A stretch of 64,000 bases of DNA from Mycogone perniciosa (lineage: Eukaryota > Ascomycota > Sordariomycetes > Hypocreales > Hypocreaceae): assembly GCA_025331125.1 (NCBI GenBank), contig JAOALB010000134.1, forward strand, positions 1-64,000, read 5' to 3'. The first letter of the stretch is position 1. Every line of letters begins with the position of its first letter. The notes under the pieces were generated by a model, which saw nothing but the letters and a program-made list of their open reading frames with translations, made no database searches and had not been told where the DNA came from. The translations under genes and the position numbers were made by a program. Positions 50,788 to 62,519 of this stretch are shown here, one piece after another.

Positions 50788-51174
50788 TATAACGATCCGG
50801 ATTAATTCTCAACAGTTAAACCAAGGTTCATGGGTTTATATTAACAGAGAGGTTAAAGATAAATACTAAACAGGGTAATATAGTCACAATTCTAAAAAAT
50901 AAGCGGTTATAGTAAATGTAATTTATTAACGACTATTTAAATAATTCTATTAAATAAGTAATAAGCTAGTTATATATATATAAAGGGAATAATTATAGAT
51001 TACTTTAAATTATACTTGTTTTCCTAGTAATTTATAGCAAGTCTTTCTATTAGCTTACTAGGATTACTTTATAGTTTATAGTAACCCAAGTAATCTAATA
51101 CTAATTAGTTTATTTATCCGAGGTTCCTCCAGGTATATACTATATTACATTCTTATAATAGTTGGGCTGTAATA
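50788..51174 (-). repeat. 3' LTR of G1-c
   Basis: 387-bp LTR whose first 200 bases match the G1-b LTR, while the remainder (for example CCGAGGTTCCTCCAGG at 51119-51134) is a different U3. The minus-strand polypurine tract (complement of ATCCCTTTCC) follows. Confidence 0.9.
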
Positions 51175-51930
51175 CAATATCCCTTTCCTATTAGTCTTAT
51201 CCTTAAAACCGGTTAGTTCTTTTATAAATACCGCTATCCTTTACAGTTTATAAGTATAATGCCTTTATTTTATATTCTATATTTTTCGCTAATAGAATAT
51301 TAGGTTATATAGTAAAATCTTGTTTTTATTAAACTAAATAGCGCCTAGCTCTTTTTTTATTAATTAAGGCTATTAATAATTTTATTATACTTTATTTATT
51401 TTACTATAATTGTAATCTTTTTTATTAAATTATTACAGATAATTTACATTCTAGTAAGTGTTTATAGTAAAGTCATTTATGTAATAGTTCTGGCATTATA
51501 CTTTCTGCAGCTTTACTTTTTATCAAGTTTAATAATTCTTTTTTAATTTATAGTATAGTGTAATATATAATTTCAGAGAAGTAAAAGATAAAGTAAAAAG
51601 AAAAAGAGACTAAGGCTTATTTACTTTATACTTAATAAAAGGTAAATAAAGCCTTTATAAAGTTAGCGCGTTTAAGATAATAGTATTAGTCTATAGTATT
51701 TTATAGTTATAAGATAGTTTATTATAGTTTTAAATGTTTAAATAAGTTAAATAAAGCAGAATATTATAAAGTAAAAGCTGCTATTAATATATATATTTTT
51801 AGGGCTGTCGATATAATTAAGTAGACTGCCTTTAGGCCGCTCAATCTATTGTTAGTAGGCTAATACTTTAATAGAATTGTTGCAGAGTCGTCTAGGAGTG
51901 CTTAAAGTGTTCCCTAGGTTCCTAAAAGTT
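51175..51930. other. G1-c specific 3' internal segment
   Basis: This segment lies between the 3' LTR and the point where homology to G1-b starts (GGTTCCTAAAAGTTATAT, about 51929). It does not match the equivalent part of G1-b. The GC-richer end (about 51780-51925) is weakly coding-like on + (FRAVDIIK, FRPLNLLLVG, VAESSRSA), but I recognise nothing. Confidence 0.5.
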
Positions 51931-54900
51931 ATATTTTTCTCTATAGTTCTTTTACTTTATTAAATACTAGCGTTTATTATTTTCTATTTTGATAGCTTTA
52001 ATTTCCTTAACTTTATATTTTTCTTTCACTAATAAAACCTTAATTAAGTCTATAATTAATCTATTCTTTAATTTGTTTAATAATACTTTTTTAAATAGTA
52101 AAATATAAAATACTAGGTAAATCTAAATACTATTTAATAGTATAAGTTTATAAATAACTTTTAAAATAACTTTTTTTATTAAGTAAAGTTTAAGTTTTTT
52201 AAAATTTAATTTATTGCTTAATTGCATTATTTTAACAGTTATAGTCTTTTTTTTAGTAAATAATAGTATAGGTAAACTATATCTCCCTCTTTAAAGATTA
52301 ATCCCTTTAATTTATATTTATTAGTATACTTTTCTATTTTTTTTTATATAAAGTAAAGGTATACTTATATTTCTTTATATAACTGCTTTATATCTTTACC
52401 CTTAATTTATACTTTATTAATATATAAGCCTTTCTTTAGCGCTTTATATATATTTAGCGTAAAACTATAGTTAATGTATATAAAACTAAATCTAGTTAAC
52501 TTTAAAGTATCGCTATTATAGGATATCTATATAATTAATAACTTTTCTATTTAATTATTTTAATTAAAGTTAATATAACTTTTTAAATAAGCTTTACTAA
52601 CTTAATTAATATATTCTGTCTATCTCTTTATTTATAGGTAGTATATAATATTAAGCTTATAATTTATACTTAATTAATTTATAAATATTTATTAGAATTT
52701 AAATATAAAAGTTAAGCTTTAATTAGAAATAATTTTAGCTACAATTATATAATTAACTGCAATAAATTATAAAGATATATAAACTAGTATTTTTTTATTT
52801 ATTACTTCTTTATATAAAAGGGAGTAAAAGTATTTAATAAATTAATCTATAATTATTAAAATACTATTATATTTAATCTTTAATCCTAGTTTAATAGATA
52901 GTGGTAGTTTAATAACAAAGTTTAATAAAATTAACTCCTATAGCTATTCTACTATTAGTAAAGGTTAAAGTTTACTGTATAGTTTATATTTTAAAGTTTT
53001 AACTATTTTATAAGTTATATCGTAAAAGAAATATTTTATATTACTTTCTTAAGCCTTTAAAACTTAATGTACCTTTATATTTATTTATAGGTTTTGCAAA
53101 TAGCTTTATATTTATATATTAAATATTAATAGACTTTTATAACTATATTCTTTTAAAGTTTATTTAAAATCTAAATCTTTTTATTTTATTCGTTAATTCC
53201 TTTATTATTAAACTTTATATTTATTAAAAAGCGATTATTATTTTAAATAGTATTGTACTTTTTAATATATTAAAGTATAGTATTATTGTTAAATACTTTA
53301 TATATAGCTTAAAGCGCTATTTATTAATAATATCTTTTAAAGGTTTATTTTAAAATTTGCCTAGTATATTTAATCTTTTTTTAATTATAGTTAATTTATC
53401 TATTAAATGCATTTATTTATTTATTTTTAAATCTTTTTAAGTAAATTAAAATATAGTTGAATTTTAAAAGGTAGTCTATATAGCAGATCTGCCTTTTAAA
53501 GAGTTATTAAACTATTATAAAATATATAATCTTTTTATAATTAATATATACTTTAAGTTTATATATATCTTTTTAATAAGTAATATTATTATTCTTTAAA
53601 TATAAAGATAATAGTAAAAGATCTTTTATTATATATTAACTAGTTTAGTTTTATATTATATAGTGCTTTAAAGTAAAGGGTAATAGAGTATAGTTTACTG
53701 TTTTTATCCTTTTAATTAAATTAAACTTTTATAGTAAAGTTAAAAGTATTTATATTAACTTTAATTCTTTAAATAAATTAAATATAATAAATATAAATTC
53801 TTTTCATATAAGCTATTTAAGTTTATTAAATATCTCCTATATATTTAATATTTATAGGAATTCTTAATCCTTTTTAATAAATTTATTAACAGTTTATATA
53901 ATACTTTTATAGCCTTTAATAAATTATTAGTAATAGTAAATTTTAAAAAGCTTTAAACTTCTTTAACTATTATAGGTATAGGCTAGTCTTTTACTGCTTA
54001 TACCTTTAATAGATTTATATAAATTTCTTTAAAGGTAATAATATACTTTAAAAAAGTAATTTTCTATATATAGAATTTGCATTTCTTTAATTCTATAAAT
54101 AGTTTAGAGTTTTATAGTATTTATAATACTTTATAAATATATACTTTATATTCTTTAAAGGTATTTAAAAAATTAAAATATTATTTAAGTAAATGATTAT
54201 AAAGATATTAAGGTATTTTCTTAATATATTATTAATGATCTTTTAGAATATTATAAAGGTATTAATAAGGCTGAAAGGTATAACTAAGTATTTAAATAAC
54301 CTATATTTAGTTTGAAATGCAGTTATTTATTTATATCTTTCTTTAATTTAAATAAGGTTACATATACCTTTAAAGTCTAGCGCTATAAACTACTTTTTCT
54401 TATATAGTTTATTTTATAGTTTTATAATTATTAGTAATAGAGTTTTATTTTTAATAATAGTTTTATTAAGCTATTAATAATTTATAATTAACTATAGTTT
54501 ACCTTCTTTTTTTAATATAAATATAATAAAATAGCCTACTTTTAACAAAGAAGGTTAAATATACCCTTTAACTAATATATTATTTTAATAGTTTTATATT
54601 AAGTATTTCGTTAAATAGCTTATTATACTTCTAGTATTCTTTAAAGATATTTTATAGCTATTTTAATAATACTGCTGTTTTAAGGCTTTTTATTTTAAGT
54701 ATTTTATTAATAATATTAAATGCCTTCTATAAAAAGGCAATTATTCTTTAAATTTATCTATCTTTTCCTTTACTTTACTTAAGCTTTACTTTTAAGGGGA
54801 TTATTTCTATAATTCAATTAAAGGTAACCTTTTTAATTCCTTTCTTTAGTATACTTAAAGGTTTTATATAAGATTTTTGCCCTGCAGTTAAGGCCTTTTT

Positions 54901-57771
54901 AATAGTTTTAATTACTAAGGAAGCTTTATTATTACACTAATAAAGCTAGCTATTCTTTTAGTTAATATTAAAGCTATTCCATTTTAATTAAAGGTAATCA
55001 AAAATAATATTATATTTATTAATATCTATTATATTATAAAAACCTTTTCTTTTATATTTAGCGATTTTGAGTTTAGAATAATTAATTTTTCACTTAACCT
55101 ATCTATTATTATATATAAAGGCTTTTTTTTCTACTTAATAAAGTTATTATAGTCTAGTTTTCTTTTTTTAAAGTAATTATATGCGATTTACATTTATATA
55201 TGCAATAAAATTGCCTATTGCTCCACTATTTATTAATATATCTAGTTAATATCCTCTAACTATTATTTTTAATTTAAAATATAGTAAATCTTTATTATTA
55301 CTTTTATTATTTAGTATTTTAAGAGATATAATTTATTAATTATTACTTTATAGCCTTTTTATAAGTAATATTAAGTTCTTTTTAATTTTCTTTTATATAG
55401 ATTTTACAGTTAATTAAGGTTCTTTAAAGTAAATACTACCTTCTTTTATTATAAGAAGTTTTCTTATAAGTAATAAAGTTAAATTAATTTTAATATAATT
55501 CCTTTATAACTTAATTAATCCCTTTATCTTTTAAAGTAGGTTTATACTTTATATATTTCTATATTTACTACTTTTAAAGTTTTTCCTATAAGTAAATAAT
55601 ATATTTATCCTTTTAGCAGTATATATAGTCTAGTAATAAATATAATATATTACTAGCTTATTATATATATTAATCCTTTAATTTATTTTACTTATATATA
55701 ATATACTTTAAGCTATTATACTTTAAATAATATTATTAATTATATTTAAACTTTTTATTATAGTAGAAATATTACTTTATTAATTTCTTTTAGCAGTAAA
55801 TATAATATCCTTTACCCTTATATCCTTTAAGCCTTTATAGTTAATAATATTCCTTTAAAGTTTTAGTATTTAATTGAATAATAATAATTTTAAAGTCTTA
55901 ATATTATATAAAAATATATAAATTCTTTATATATAGTTAAAGTAATTAAAATAGCTTTAACAGCTATTTTATTATTAGCTCCGTTTTGCGTATAAAGCTA
56001 TCTTTATAGGTATAAATTTAACCTATTTTATTATTTACCTATAATAACTCTTTTAATTAAATTTAAGTAATATTTATTTAATTTACCTTTAAAGTTACTA
56101 TTTATAGGCAGTATATTTTTTAGTTTTAAAGGTATAATACTATATAGTAATAGTTTATATTATAAAGGGTTATTATTATCTTTATTATTACAGTTATAGC
56201 TGGTAGTTTATTTTTTATTATCTGCAGTAATTTAAGTAAAATATTAATAATTAATTACAGTAACTATTTATTTCTTTAAAATACTATTATATTTATTTAA
56301 CTTTATATAGCTAAAGTTTAAGTTTTATTTTATTAAACTATCTAGGCTTAGTAAATACCTATTTACTTTATTTTCTTTAAGCATATCTTTAAAAGTTAAA
56401 GATTTAAGTGTTAATTAATACCCCTTTTAGTTTATTATAAATATTTTTCTAGGTTATTTCAAATATTATCCACTTTTATTTTTACTAGATTTATAAGTGA
56501 GGCAGCTATTATTATAGTATATAGTCTAGTTAAATAATATATAATTAATAGTTTTTAAAACTATATTAACCTTTTATTTAGGTTTTAATATAGGCTTTTA
56601 AAGTTTATTAATTCTTGGCTTTTATAAAGCTTTATAGCCCTTTAAAAATATTTTAATTTATTATAGTTATAATAAATAACCTTTAATTTTCCTTTTTAAA
56701 TAGTATATAAGTCTATTTAACTAAGTCTTTTATTATTAAAGCTAGCGATATATTCCTATTACTTTTTACTTTCATTTATATATCTTTAATACTTATAAAC
56801 TTATTTAAATTACTATTATCTTCTCTTTATATTTAAATAAAGTTTATAAAGTAAATTGTCTACATTTATATATTTCTTAATAAACTTAATAATACCTTTA
56901 TTATAAAAGAATTTATATATTTCCTTTTTAACTTTTAGTTTAAGTCTATTATAAAAGCATTTAATAAAAGTAAAGTTTCTTTATTTAACTTTAAGAGTAT
57001 AATTCTTAAAGTATATAGTATAGTTAAAGTATTTTCCTTTTTAAACTAAATTTATAAATTTATTTTTATAGTATATTCTTTATTAATATTATTAAAGATA
57101 TTCTTTAACTTTTCTTTATATTTATTATAGCTAGTAAATATAAATTATATGTATTTATTAGCTTTACTTTTATTAATAAGGAAATCCCTTTAAACAGGCT
57201 TAAACTACTTTAAAGTATTGCCTTTAAGTTATTAAATAACTAAAAAGACTTTATTAATCCTTATATTAAAGCTAATTAAAAAGTAGGTAAAGTAGTTATA
57301 TAGTTAAGTAAAAAATAGTTAAAGTGCTATAGTACTTTTATTAAAAGGCTTAAAAGGCTATATTTTAAGCGACTTTCTTAAATCCCTTAATAGTTAGCCT
57401 CTTTTAAAGTTCGGTATAAAGTTTAGAGCAGGTAGGGCCTAATTCTGTAAATTTATAACAGTTACTTGCTATTAATAAATTATTTACTAAAGTCTAGTGT
57501 TTTTAATAACTAGATATTAATAGTATTATTCCTATTCTATATAATTAGCTTTTATATATTTAAAGGCTTCCTTTATATAAATATAAAGTTATTTTATTTT
57601 ATTAACTTTATCTTTACTTTCGCTTTTATTTATATTATTATCTTTATTATTATCCTATATTTAATAAAGAGGCGAAATAAAGGGTAAAGTATTAAAAGAG
57701 GATACTGCAGTAGATATATTTATAGTATTACTTAAGATTTTTAATAGCCCTTTAAATAAACGTTATTAATA
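51930..57771 (-). pseudogene. G1-c gag-pol, RIP-inactivated
   Basis: The region is collinear with G1-b gag-pol. The reverse transcriptase catalytic position reads IYLNNILIF on the minus strand near 54171-54205. Reverse transcriptase fingers lie at about 54330-54560, gag near 56-57.3 kb. It has dense stops and small deletions. Confidence 0.75.
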
Positions 57772-58158
57772 TATAATAATCTAGATTAATTATTAACATT
57801 TAAACCAAGGTTTATAGGTTTATATTAATAAAAAGGTTAAACATAAATATTAAATAAAGTAATATAATTATAACTTTATAGAATAGGCGGTTTTAGTAAA
57901 TATAATTTATTAATAACTATTTAAATAACTATATTAAATAAATAATAAGCCAGTTATATATATATAAAGGGAATAATTATAGATTACTTTAAATTACATT
58001 TATATTCCTAATAATCTATAGTAAGTCTTTTTATTGGCTTACTGCAATTACTTTATAGTCTATAGTGACTTAAGTGATCTAATACTGATTGGTTTATTTA
58101 TCCGAGGTTCCTCTAGGTATATACTATGTCATGTTCTTATAATAGTCAGGCCATAATA
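57772..58158 (-). repeat. 5' LTR of G1-c
   Basis: 387-bp partner of 50788-51174 with the same U3 type. It is followed by TAGCG. Confidence 0.9.
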
Positions 58159-58163
58159 TAGCG

Positions 58164-58500
58164 GTACTTAGTTCTATAGATTTATAATAACTATTTACTG
58201 TTATTAAATTAATTAGTAAAGCCTAGTATTATCGGCAACTAAGTACTAGTATCGTTATTCCTGTTTTAAGCAGCTAGTATCCATTTACTGGAAGGCTTCC
58301 TCTATATAAATATATAATTGTTTTATTTTATTAACATTATCTTTATTTTCGCTTTCACTTATATTATTATCTCTATTATTATCCTATACCTAGCAAAAAG
58401 GCGGAATAAAAGGTAGAGTATTAAAAGAGAATACTATAGCGGATATACTTACAGTATTACTTAAGATTTTTAACAGCCTTTGAAATAACAGTTATTAATA
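58164..58500 (-). mobile_element. G1-a, 5' internal segment
   Basis: This matches the equivalent segments of G1-c (57420-57771) and G1-b (40000-40322), for example TTAAGATTTTTAA then GTTATTAATA before the LTR. It continues G1-a after the G1-c insertion. Confidence 0.85.
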
Positions 58501-58908
58501 TATAATAATCTAGGTTAATTCTTAACAGTTAAACTAAAGTTTATAGGTTTATATTAATAAAGAGGTTAAAGATAAATATTAAGTAAAGTATTATAGTTAT
58601 AATTTTATAAAACAGGTGGTTTTAGTAAATATAATTTATTAACAATTATTTAAGTAACTATACTAAATATATAAAAAGCCAGTTATATATATATAAAGGA
58701 AATCTTTATACAATTACTAGTATCCCAGTAAATGTTACTATAATTACTGTAATAGTATAGTAATCGAGTAAGTAATTATACTTTTTAATATAGTAAGCAT
58801 TTAAGTAATTACCTTTAGCGCGGTAATTACTTACTAATAATTGGTTAATATAACCGATATTCCCCTGTATCCCTATAACCTAGTCTTCGATATAGTCGGG
58901 TCGTAACA
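58501..58908 (-). repeat. 5' LTR of G1-a (outermost Gypsy element)
   Basis: 408-bp LTR, TATAATAATCTAGG to GGTCGTAACA. It shares the first 200 bases with G1-b and G1-c but has a third U3 type with several GTAATTAC-type repeats and an AGCGCGGTAATTAC motif. The other LTR of this element is lost with the truncated left end. Confidence 0.88.
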
Positions 58909-59332
58909 ATAACTCCCTTAGCCTTTACTTTAAGTATATTATTAATATAATATATAAAGTAAAGCCCTTTCTCTTTCTTATTTATCTTTAAATTAAAATC
59001 TTAATATACTTTTACTTGCTTATATTTATCTAAATATTATAACTTTATCTTTATAAAAATACTAATATAAAGGTTTAAGCTAATAAATATTACACTATAT
59101 TTATTTAATATAAACAATACTATTTTAATTATTATAAATATTAAATTTTTAAGGTCCTTTAACTAATTAATTTATATATAGGAAGTTTAATATAAGTTTC
59201 TTAATCTCTATAATACTATTACTTTATTTAACTACTTATTCTATATATATTTCACTGCCAGCTATCCTGCCTATATTATATAGACTAAGTATAATAATAC
59301 CTTTAACTCTTAGTATAGGCTAGACAGGTAAA
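58909..59332. other. AT-rich stretch, no gene
   Basis: TA-rich sequence outside G1-a with no recognisable repeat or frame. It ends at GTAAA (59328-59332), the duplication of the solo LTR. Confidence 0.6.
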
Positions 59333-59719
59333 TTTAATAGTCCGGGTTGATTCTTAAGGGATAAACCAAGGTTTATAGGTTTATATTAACAGAAAGGTTA
59401 AAGATAAATACTAAGTAGCGTAATATAGTCTCGATTCTGTAAAATAGGCGGTTCTTGTAAATGCAATTATTAACAACTGTCTAAGTAACTATATTAACGA
59501 TCGTGATTTATCTAGTCTTATATTTAAAGGAGATATATAGTGAGTGTACTGAGATCGTTTAGATTATAGCGATCCTGGTGATCCTGGATCATGTTTCCGT
59601 ACAGCGGTCCTTCTTACGGGATCGCACTTGTAGCCGCGATCCGTCGGTGATTGGTCGGAGGCTTCCAATATTCTGCCGTGATCCCGTAACCAGGTCTACG
59701 ACATGGTCGGGTCGTGACA
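59333..59719 (-). repeat. solo LTR of the Gypsy-1 family
   Basis: This 387-bp LTR runs from TTTAATAGTCCGGG to GGGTCGTGACA and is flanked by GTAAA (59328-59332) and GTAAG (59720-59724), a target duplication with one G-to-A change. No internal region is present, so it arose by LTR-LTR recombination. Its left half, shared with other G1 LTRs, is TA-rich. Its right half (about 59545-59719), a U3 not found elsewhere in the window, has normal GC. Confidence 0.88.
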
Positions 59720-59724
59720 GTAAG

Positions 59725-61330
59725 CTGTAGGTTTATAGCCCAGGTAAATAAGCTAGGTTTAGGTGCACTAATTTTCATGGCTCGAAAAATGCCCCAATCA
59801 GCAAGACGCACTGCCCAGTCTCTGCCCAGTCTCTGCCCACATTGTTGACATCTTTCGTATACAGCATAGGGTAGCTGAAAGAGAACTGTAGCAACATTAA
59901 TATCTGAAAGTCCATGCCGCAACGATCAGGCCGTTGATGCGTTTGGCAACCTTATCCATTGTTACCTAAGGATCGCACAGTTGAAAAAAGAGCCCAGTTT
60001 GATTGTAATCTCCGTAAAGAGAAAGGTAAAAGCCAAACAATGTGTCTTTATTTGCACGTAATTATAAGTTATCGGTGGCGGTCTTATGCCACAGTAGATC
60101 AAGGGAGTTATCCGGATTAGATTTTTCACGACGAGCGTACGTTTCTTTAGGTATTATGTATGAAATAAGGCATAGAAGAAACAAAACTCAGAAATTGATT
60201 AATTAAAGCTGCTGCTGATGATTTTGTTGAAAAACAACCCTTTCTCATTGCTCGCTTTTCCCTGCTCCGGCTCTCTGCTCAACAACAGAGTTTCCACCTA
60301 ACGAGATTAAAATACGTACGGCCGTTCCCGCCCAGATTATGCGGGGATCCCATCCATCTCGTTCCTGATGTTCAATTGCGGCAGCTTCTGGCGCCAAATG
60401 CTTCCATATATTATCCGAGCCACTCAATCTTGGGGTGACTGAAAACTTACGGAACCCCACCTCAGATTGCCGGGTAAATTAGAAAAGACACTCCTTAATG
60501 CGGCCCATATAACTAAGGAAGCCCATTATTTCTTTCAGATCAGCCACTATTGGTGGTTAAAGAGAGCAGGGGTCCCGATATCACTAACTTTCACTGCTAC
60601 GGAGGCAGATACTCCACCAACAAGATGCCACTGATCTGAAACGCCTAACCAAAAATTGGCCACGAATATTTCCTTGGCTATTTGGTTCTAGCTATTCCGA
60701 ATCTTCCGCCATAATGTTGAATCGTATAGTTTGATTCGCACCAGTCCCAGGTATGGATATAGAAAGCCTAGATCGTCATTTATTTTGGAGAGATCTCTTT
60801 CTAACACTGTGCAACGTGTCCAAATACGCTTGCTTGTTTTTCAAGTCCTTGACCAGGTTAAATGACTATAACTTAACCAGATGGAAAGCTACATAGCTAA
60901 CAAGTAGGCCTATGAAAATTACCCCGTACATTAACAAGCCATAACAGCTGCTAGCGTAAGATAATTTTTATAGGGGAGAGTTATTAACGACCACTATATA
61001 ACTAGGTATAAGAAGCAATCTCTAGGCAATAGGTTGGTAGAAACTAGCCAAGGTTTTTATCGTATCTATAAATAAGATAGTAGGTTACCTCTATATAGCC
61101 CTGTCAGTCTAAGCCCAACCTAGTTAGCTAGTGGACTATTAGAAAATAGCCGAAAGTGCTAGCTTTATAGCGGTTTATTACTCCGTACTCCGTATATTTC
61201 GCAGATAAAGGAAAGTAAGCTTAACGCTTTAGGACTTAGGTACTAGGATAAAAAGCCCTTTTTACGGAGCAAAAACCTAAATGCTAGCTGCTAAGACTTT
61301 AATAAGGTCTAGTAAACCTAAGCGGAAAGA
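59725..61330. other. normal-GC stretch without a supported gene
   Basis: GC content is ordinary for a fungal genome and RIP is light. Short open frames occur on - at 59720-59922 and 60245-60460 (71 codons, with DNIWKHLAPEAAAIEH and DGWDPRIIWAG-like residues). The second is weakly protein-like and could be a gene relic. Neither has a recognisable domain, promoter or continuing exons, so I call no gene. The part from 60880 to 61330 has no long frame. Confidence 0.5.
61179..61269. repeat. possible small inverted-repeat element (TACTCCG)
   Basis: TACTCCGTACTCCGTA at 61179-61194 is a doubled motif, and TACGGAG at 61263-61269 is its inverse. Similar TACGGAGTA motifs end small DNA elements in other ascomycetes. 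The ends here are too short to prove a transposon. Confidence 0.35.
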
Positions 61331-61338
61331 TAGACTAG

Positions 61339-61371
61339 TGTCACGACCCTGACCACATGGTCACGACCCCG
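61339..61371 (+). repeat. Gypsy-1 LTR-terminus-like sequence
   Basis: TGTCACGACCCTGACCACATGG matches the start of the G1 U3 (complement of GGGTCGTGACA) for about 12 bases, then diverges. GTCACGACCC is repeated at 61360-61369, giving a partial palindrome around CCACATGG. It may be a remnant LTR end. Confidence 0.4.
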
Positions 61372-62300
61372 CGTACCTACCATGGAGGACGCTCCTATCG
61401 GTCCGTTATTATTGTGTGGGACATATTTCCAAGGCGTACTTAAGTGTGATAGTGCCAAACCTCGTCATAGCTGAACCGGTAGTAATTAGGGCTGAGCGGA
61501 GCATAGACATTAATTCTGACTGTATTACAAGCACTGTCGTTTCGGATTTATCTATAACGTTAAAAGCTAAGGAAACAGCCCAATTAGTATTCTTGACTAG
61601 GAAGTCGAAAAGATATAAGAGCGTACTCTGTAGCATGGTCTTTACATTAGCCCGGCAAAACCAGCTATAAGAAATTGTAAACCAGAACAAGAAGAGAGAG
61701 GTGCGACATTCAGCAGTGATTGTCGTGGCGGTGAGAACGATCTGGGGACCCAGTCAGTCCTATTACTTCGTCAGACTTAAGCTATACCTCGTACTTGTCA
61801 GCATGGCTCTGGGTCCCTGCTTGTTGCTTATCAGGTTTAGCCAGCTAATAGAGGTCTTAGGTTAGACTGCGATTGGATTATCTGCGGACTTTCCTGGAAT
61901 TTGTTAATATAAGGTGGCAGCCGCTGAGGGTATTTACGTAAAGAGTTATATCCTGCTCAAAGAGGTACAGACTGGTGCGCCCGATTAGAGTGGTGCTAGA
62001 TAATGCTATCATGTAATCATCCTAAACATATCATTAAAAGGGGAGCTTCTATTCTCTCGCCCTCTTCCTAATTGGCTTCCTTCCCAGCTATATTTAGACA
62101 CGAAGAGAGACTGTATAAGCAGTCCTTTATATAGCATTTAATATTGAAAGTAAGGATGATGACCTCGTATTCTCAATACCACCTTCTAATATTATTTACG
62201 AGTGGGTAAAGTTGCAGACTACGGGTCAATGCGGGATCGCCTAGTCTATATTATATATATTTATTACACTCAGTATCCCCTCTTTCTTAAACCTTCTCTT
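61372..62300. other. normal-GC stretch upstream of the secreted-protein gene
   Basis: The two longest frames overlap on opposite strands at 61409-61690 (- 93 codons, + 84 codons). At most one can be real and neither shows a domain or a signal peptide. An inverted repeat GGGACCCAG/CTGGGTCCC lies at 61745-61753 and 61809-61817. The rest, to about 62300, is intergenic. Confidence 0.5.
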
Positions 62301-62519
62301 CTCATTAACGACTGCCGCAACAATTATTATTCTACTTCTCTTTTAACTCAGCTATAAAAATCAGGCCATATAGGTAAGTGGTAATTAACTCTATTTAATT
62401 TAACTAAAAATCTTTATCCCAATATAGAATGAATTTCTTTCTATCCTTTGATCTGTTATTAAATTCTTATTTTAATTACTCGATTGTCTTATATCTAATA
62501 CTTGATATAGACTTTTGCA
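62270..62519 (+). promoter_or_regulatory. putative promoter and 5' leader of the secreted-protein gene
   Basis: TATAAAA at 62353-62359 lies 160 bases before the ATG. Pyrimidine-rich runs (CCCCTCTTTCTTAAACC at 62276-62292, TTTCTTTCTATCC at 62432-62444) surround it, as is common at fungal promoters. The ATG context is GCAATGTGG, with G at -3. This is inferred from position and composition only. Confidence 0.45.

Larger units (their letters stand above)
50788..58158 (-). mobile_element. Gypsy-1 copy c (G1-c), full-length, inserted into G1-a
   Basis: This complete 7,371-bp minus-strand copy has 387-bp LTRs and TGGCG/TAGCG duplications (50783-50787 and 58159-58163). It is collinear with G1-b through gag-pol but has a different U3 and a different 3' internal segment (51175 to about 51930). 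A further deletion relative to G1-b lies near 55900. It is the most heavily RIP-mutated of the full-length copies. Confidence 0.92.

Noticed and set aside
1..59332. Possible tRNA, rRNA, CRISPR or bacterial operon features.
   Set aside because: No tRNA-like B-box, rRNA block, spaced repeat array or operon-like gene run was seen. The content is eukaryotic retrotransposon sequence.
59614..59922. 102-codon frame on - in normal-GC sequence.
   Set aside because: Its C-terminal third is the U3 of the solo LTR, so the frame spans an insertion junction. A truncated host gene is possible for 59725-59922 but no domain supports it.
60245..60460. 71-codon frame on -, weakly protein-like.
   Set aside because: No domain, no continuing exon and no promoter signal seen; left as a possible relic.
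61409..61690. Overlapping frames on both strands (93 and 84 codons).
   Set aside because: They are mutual shadows with no motif. Composition does not favour either strand.
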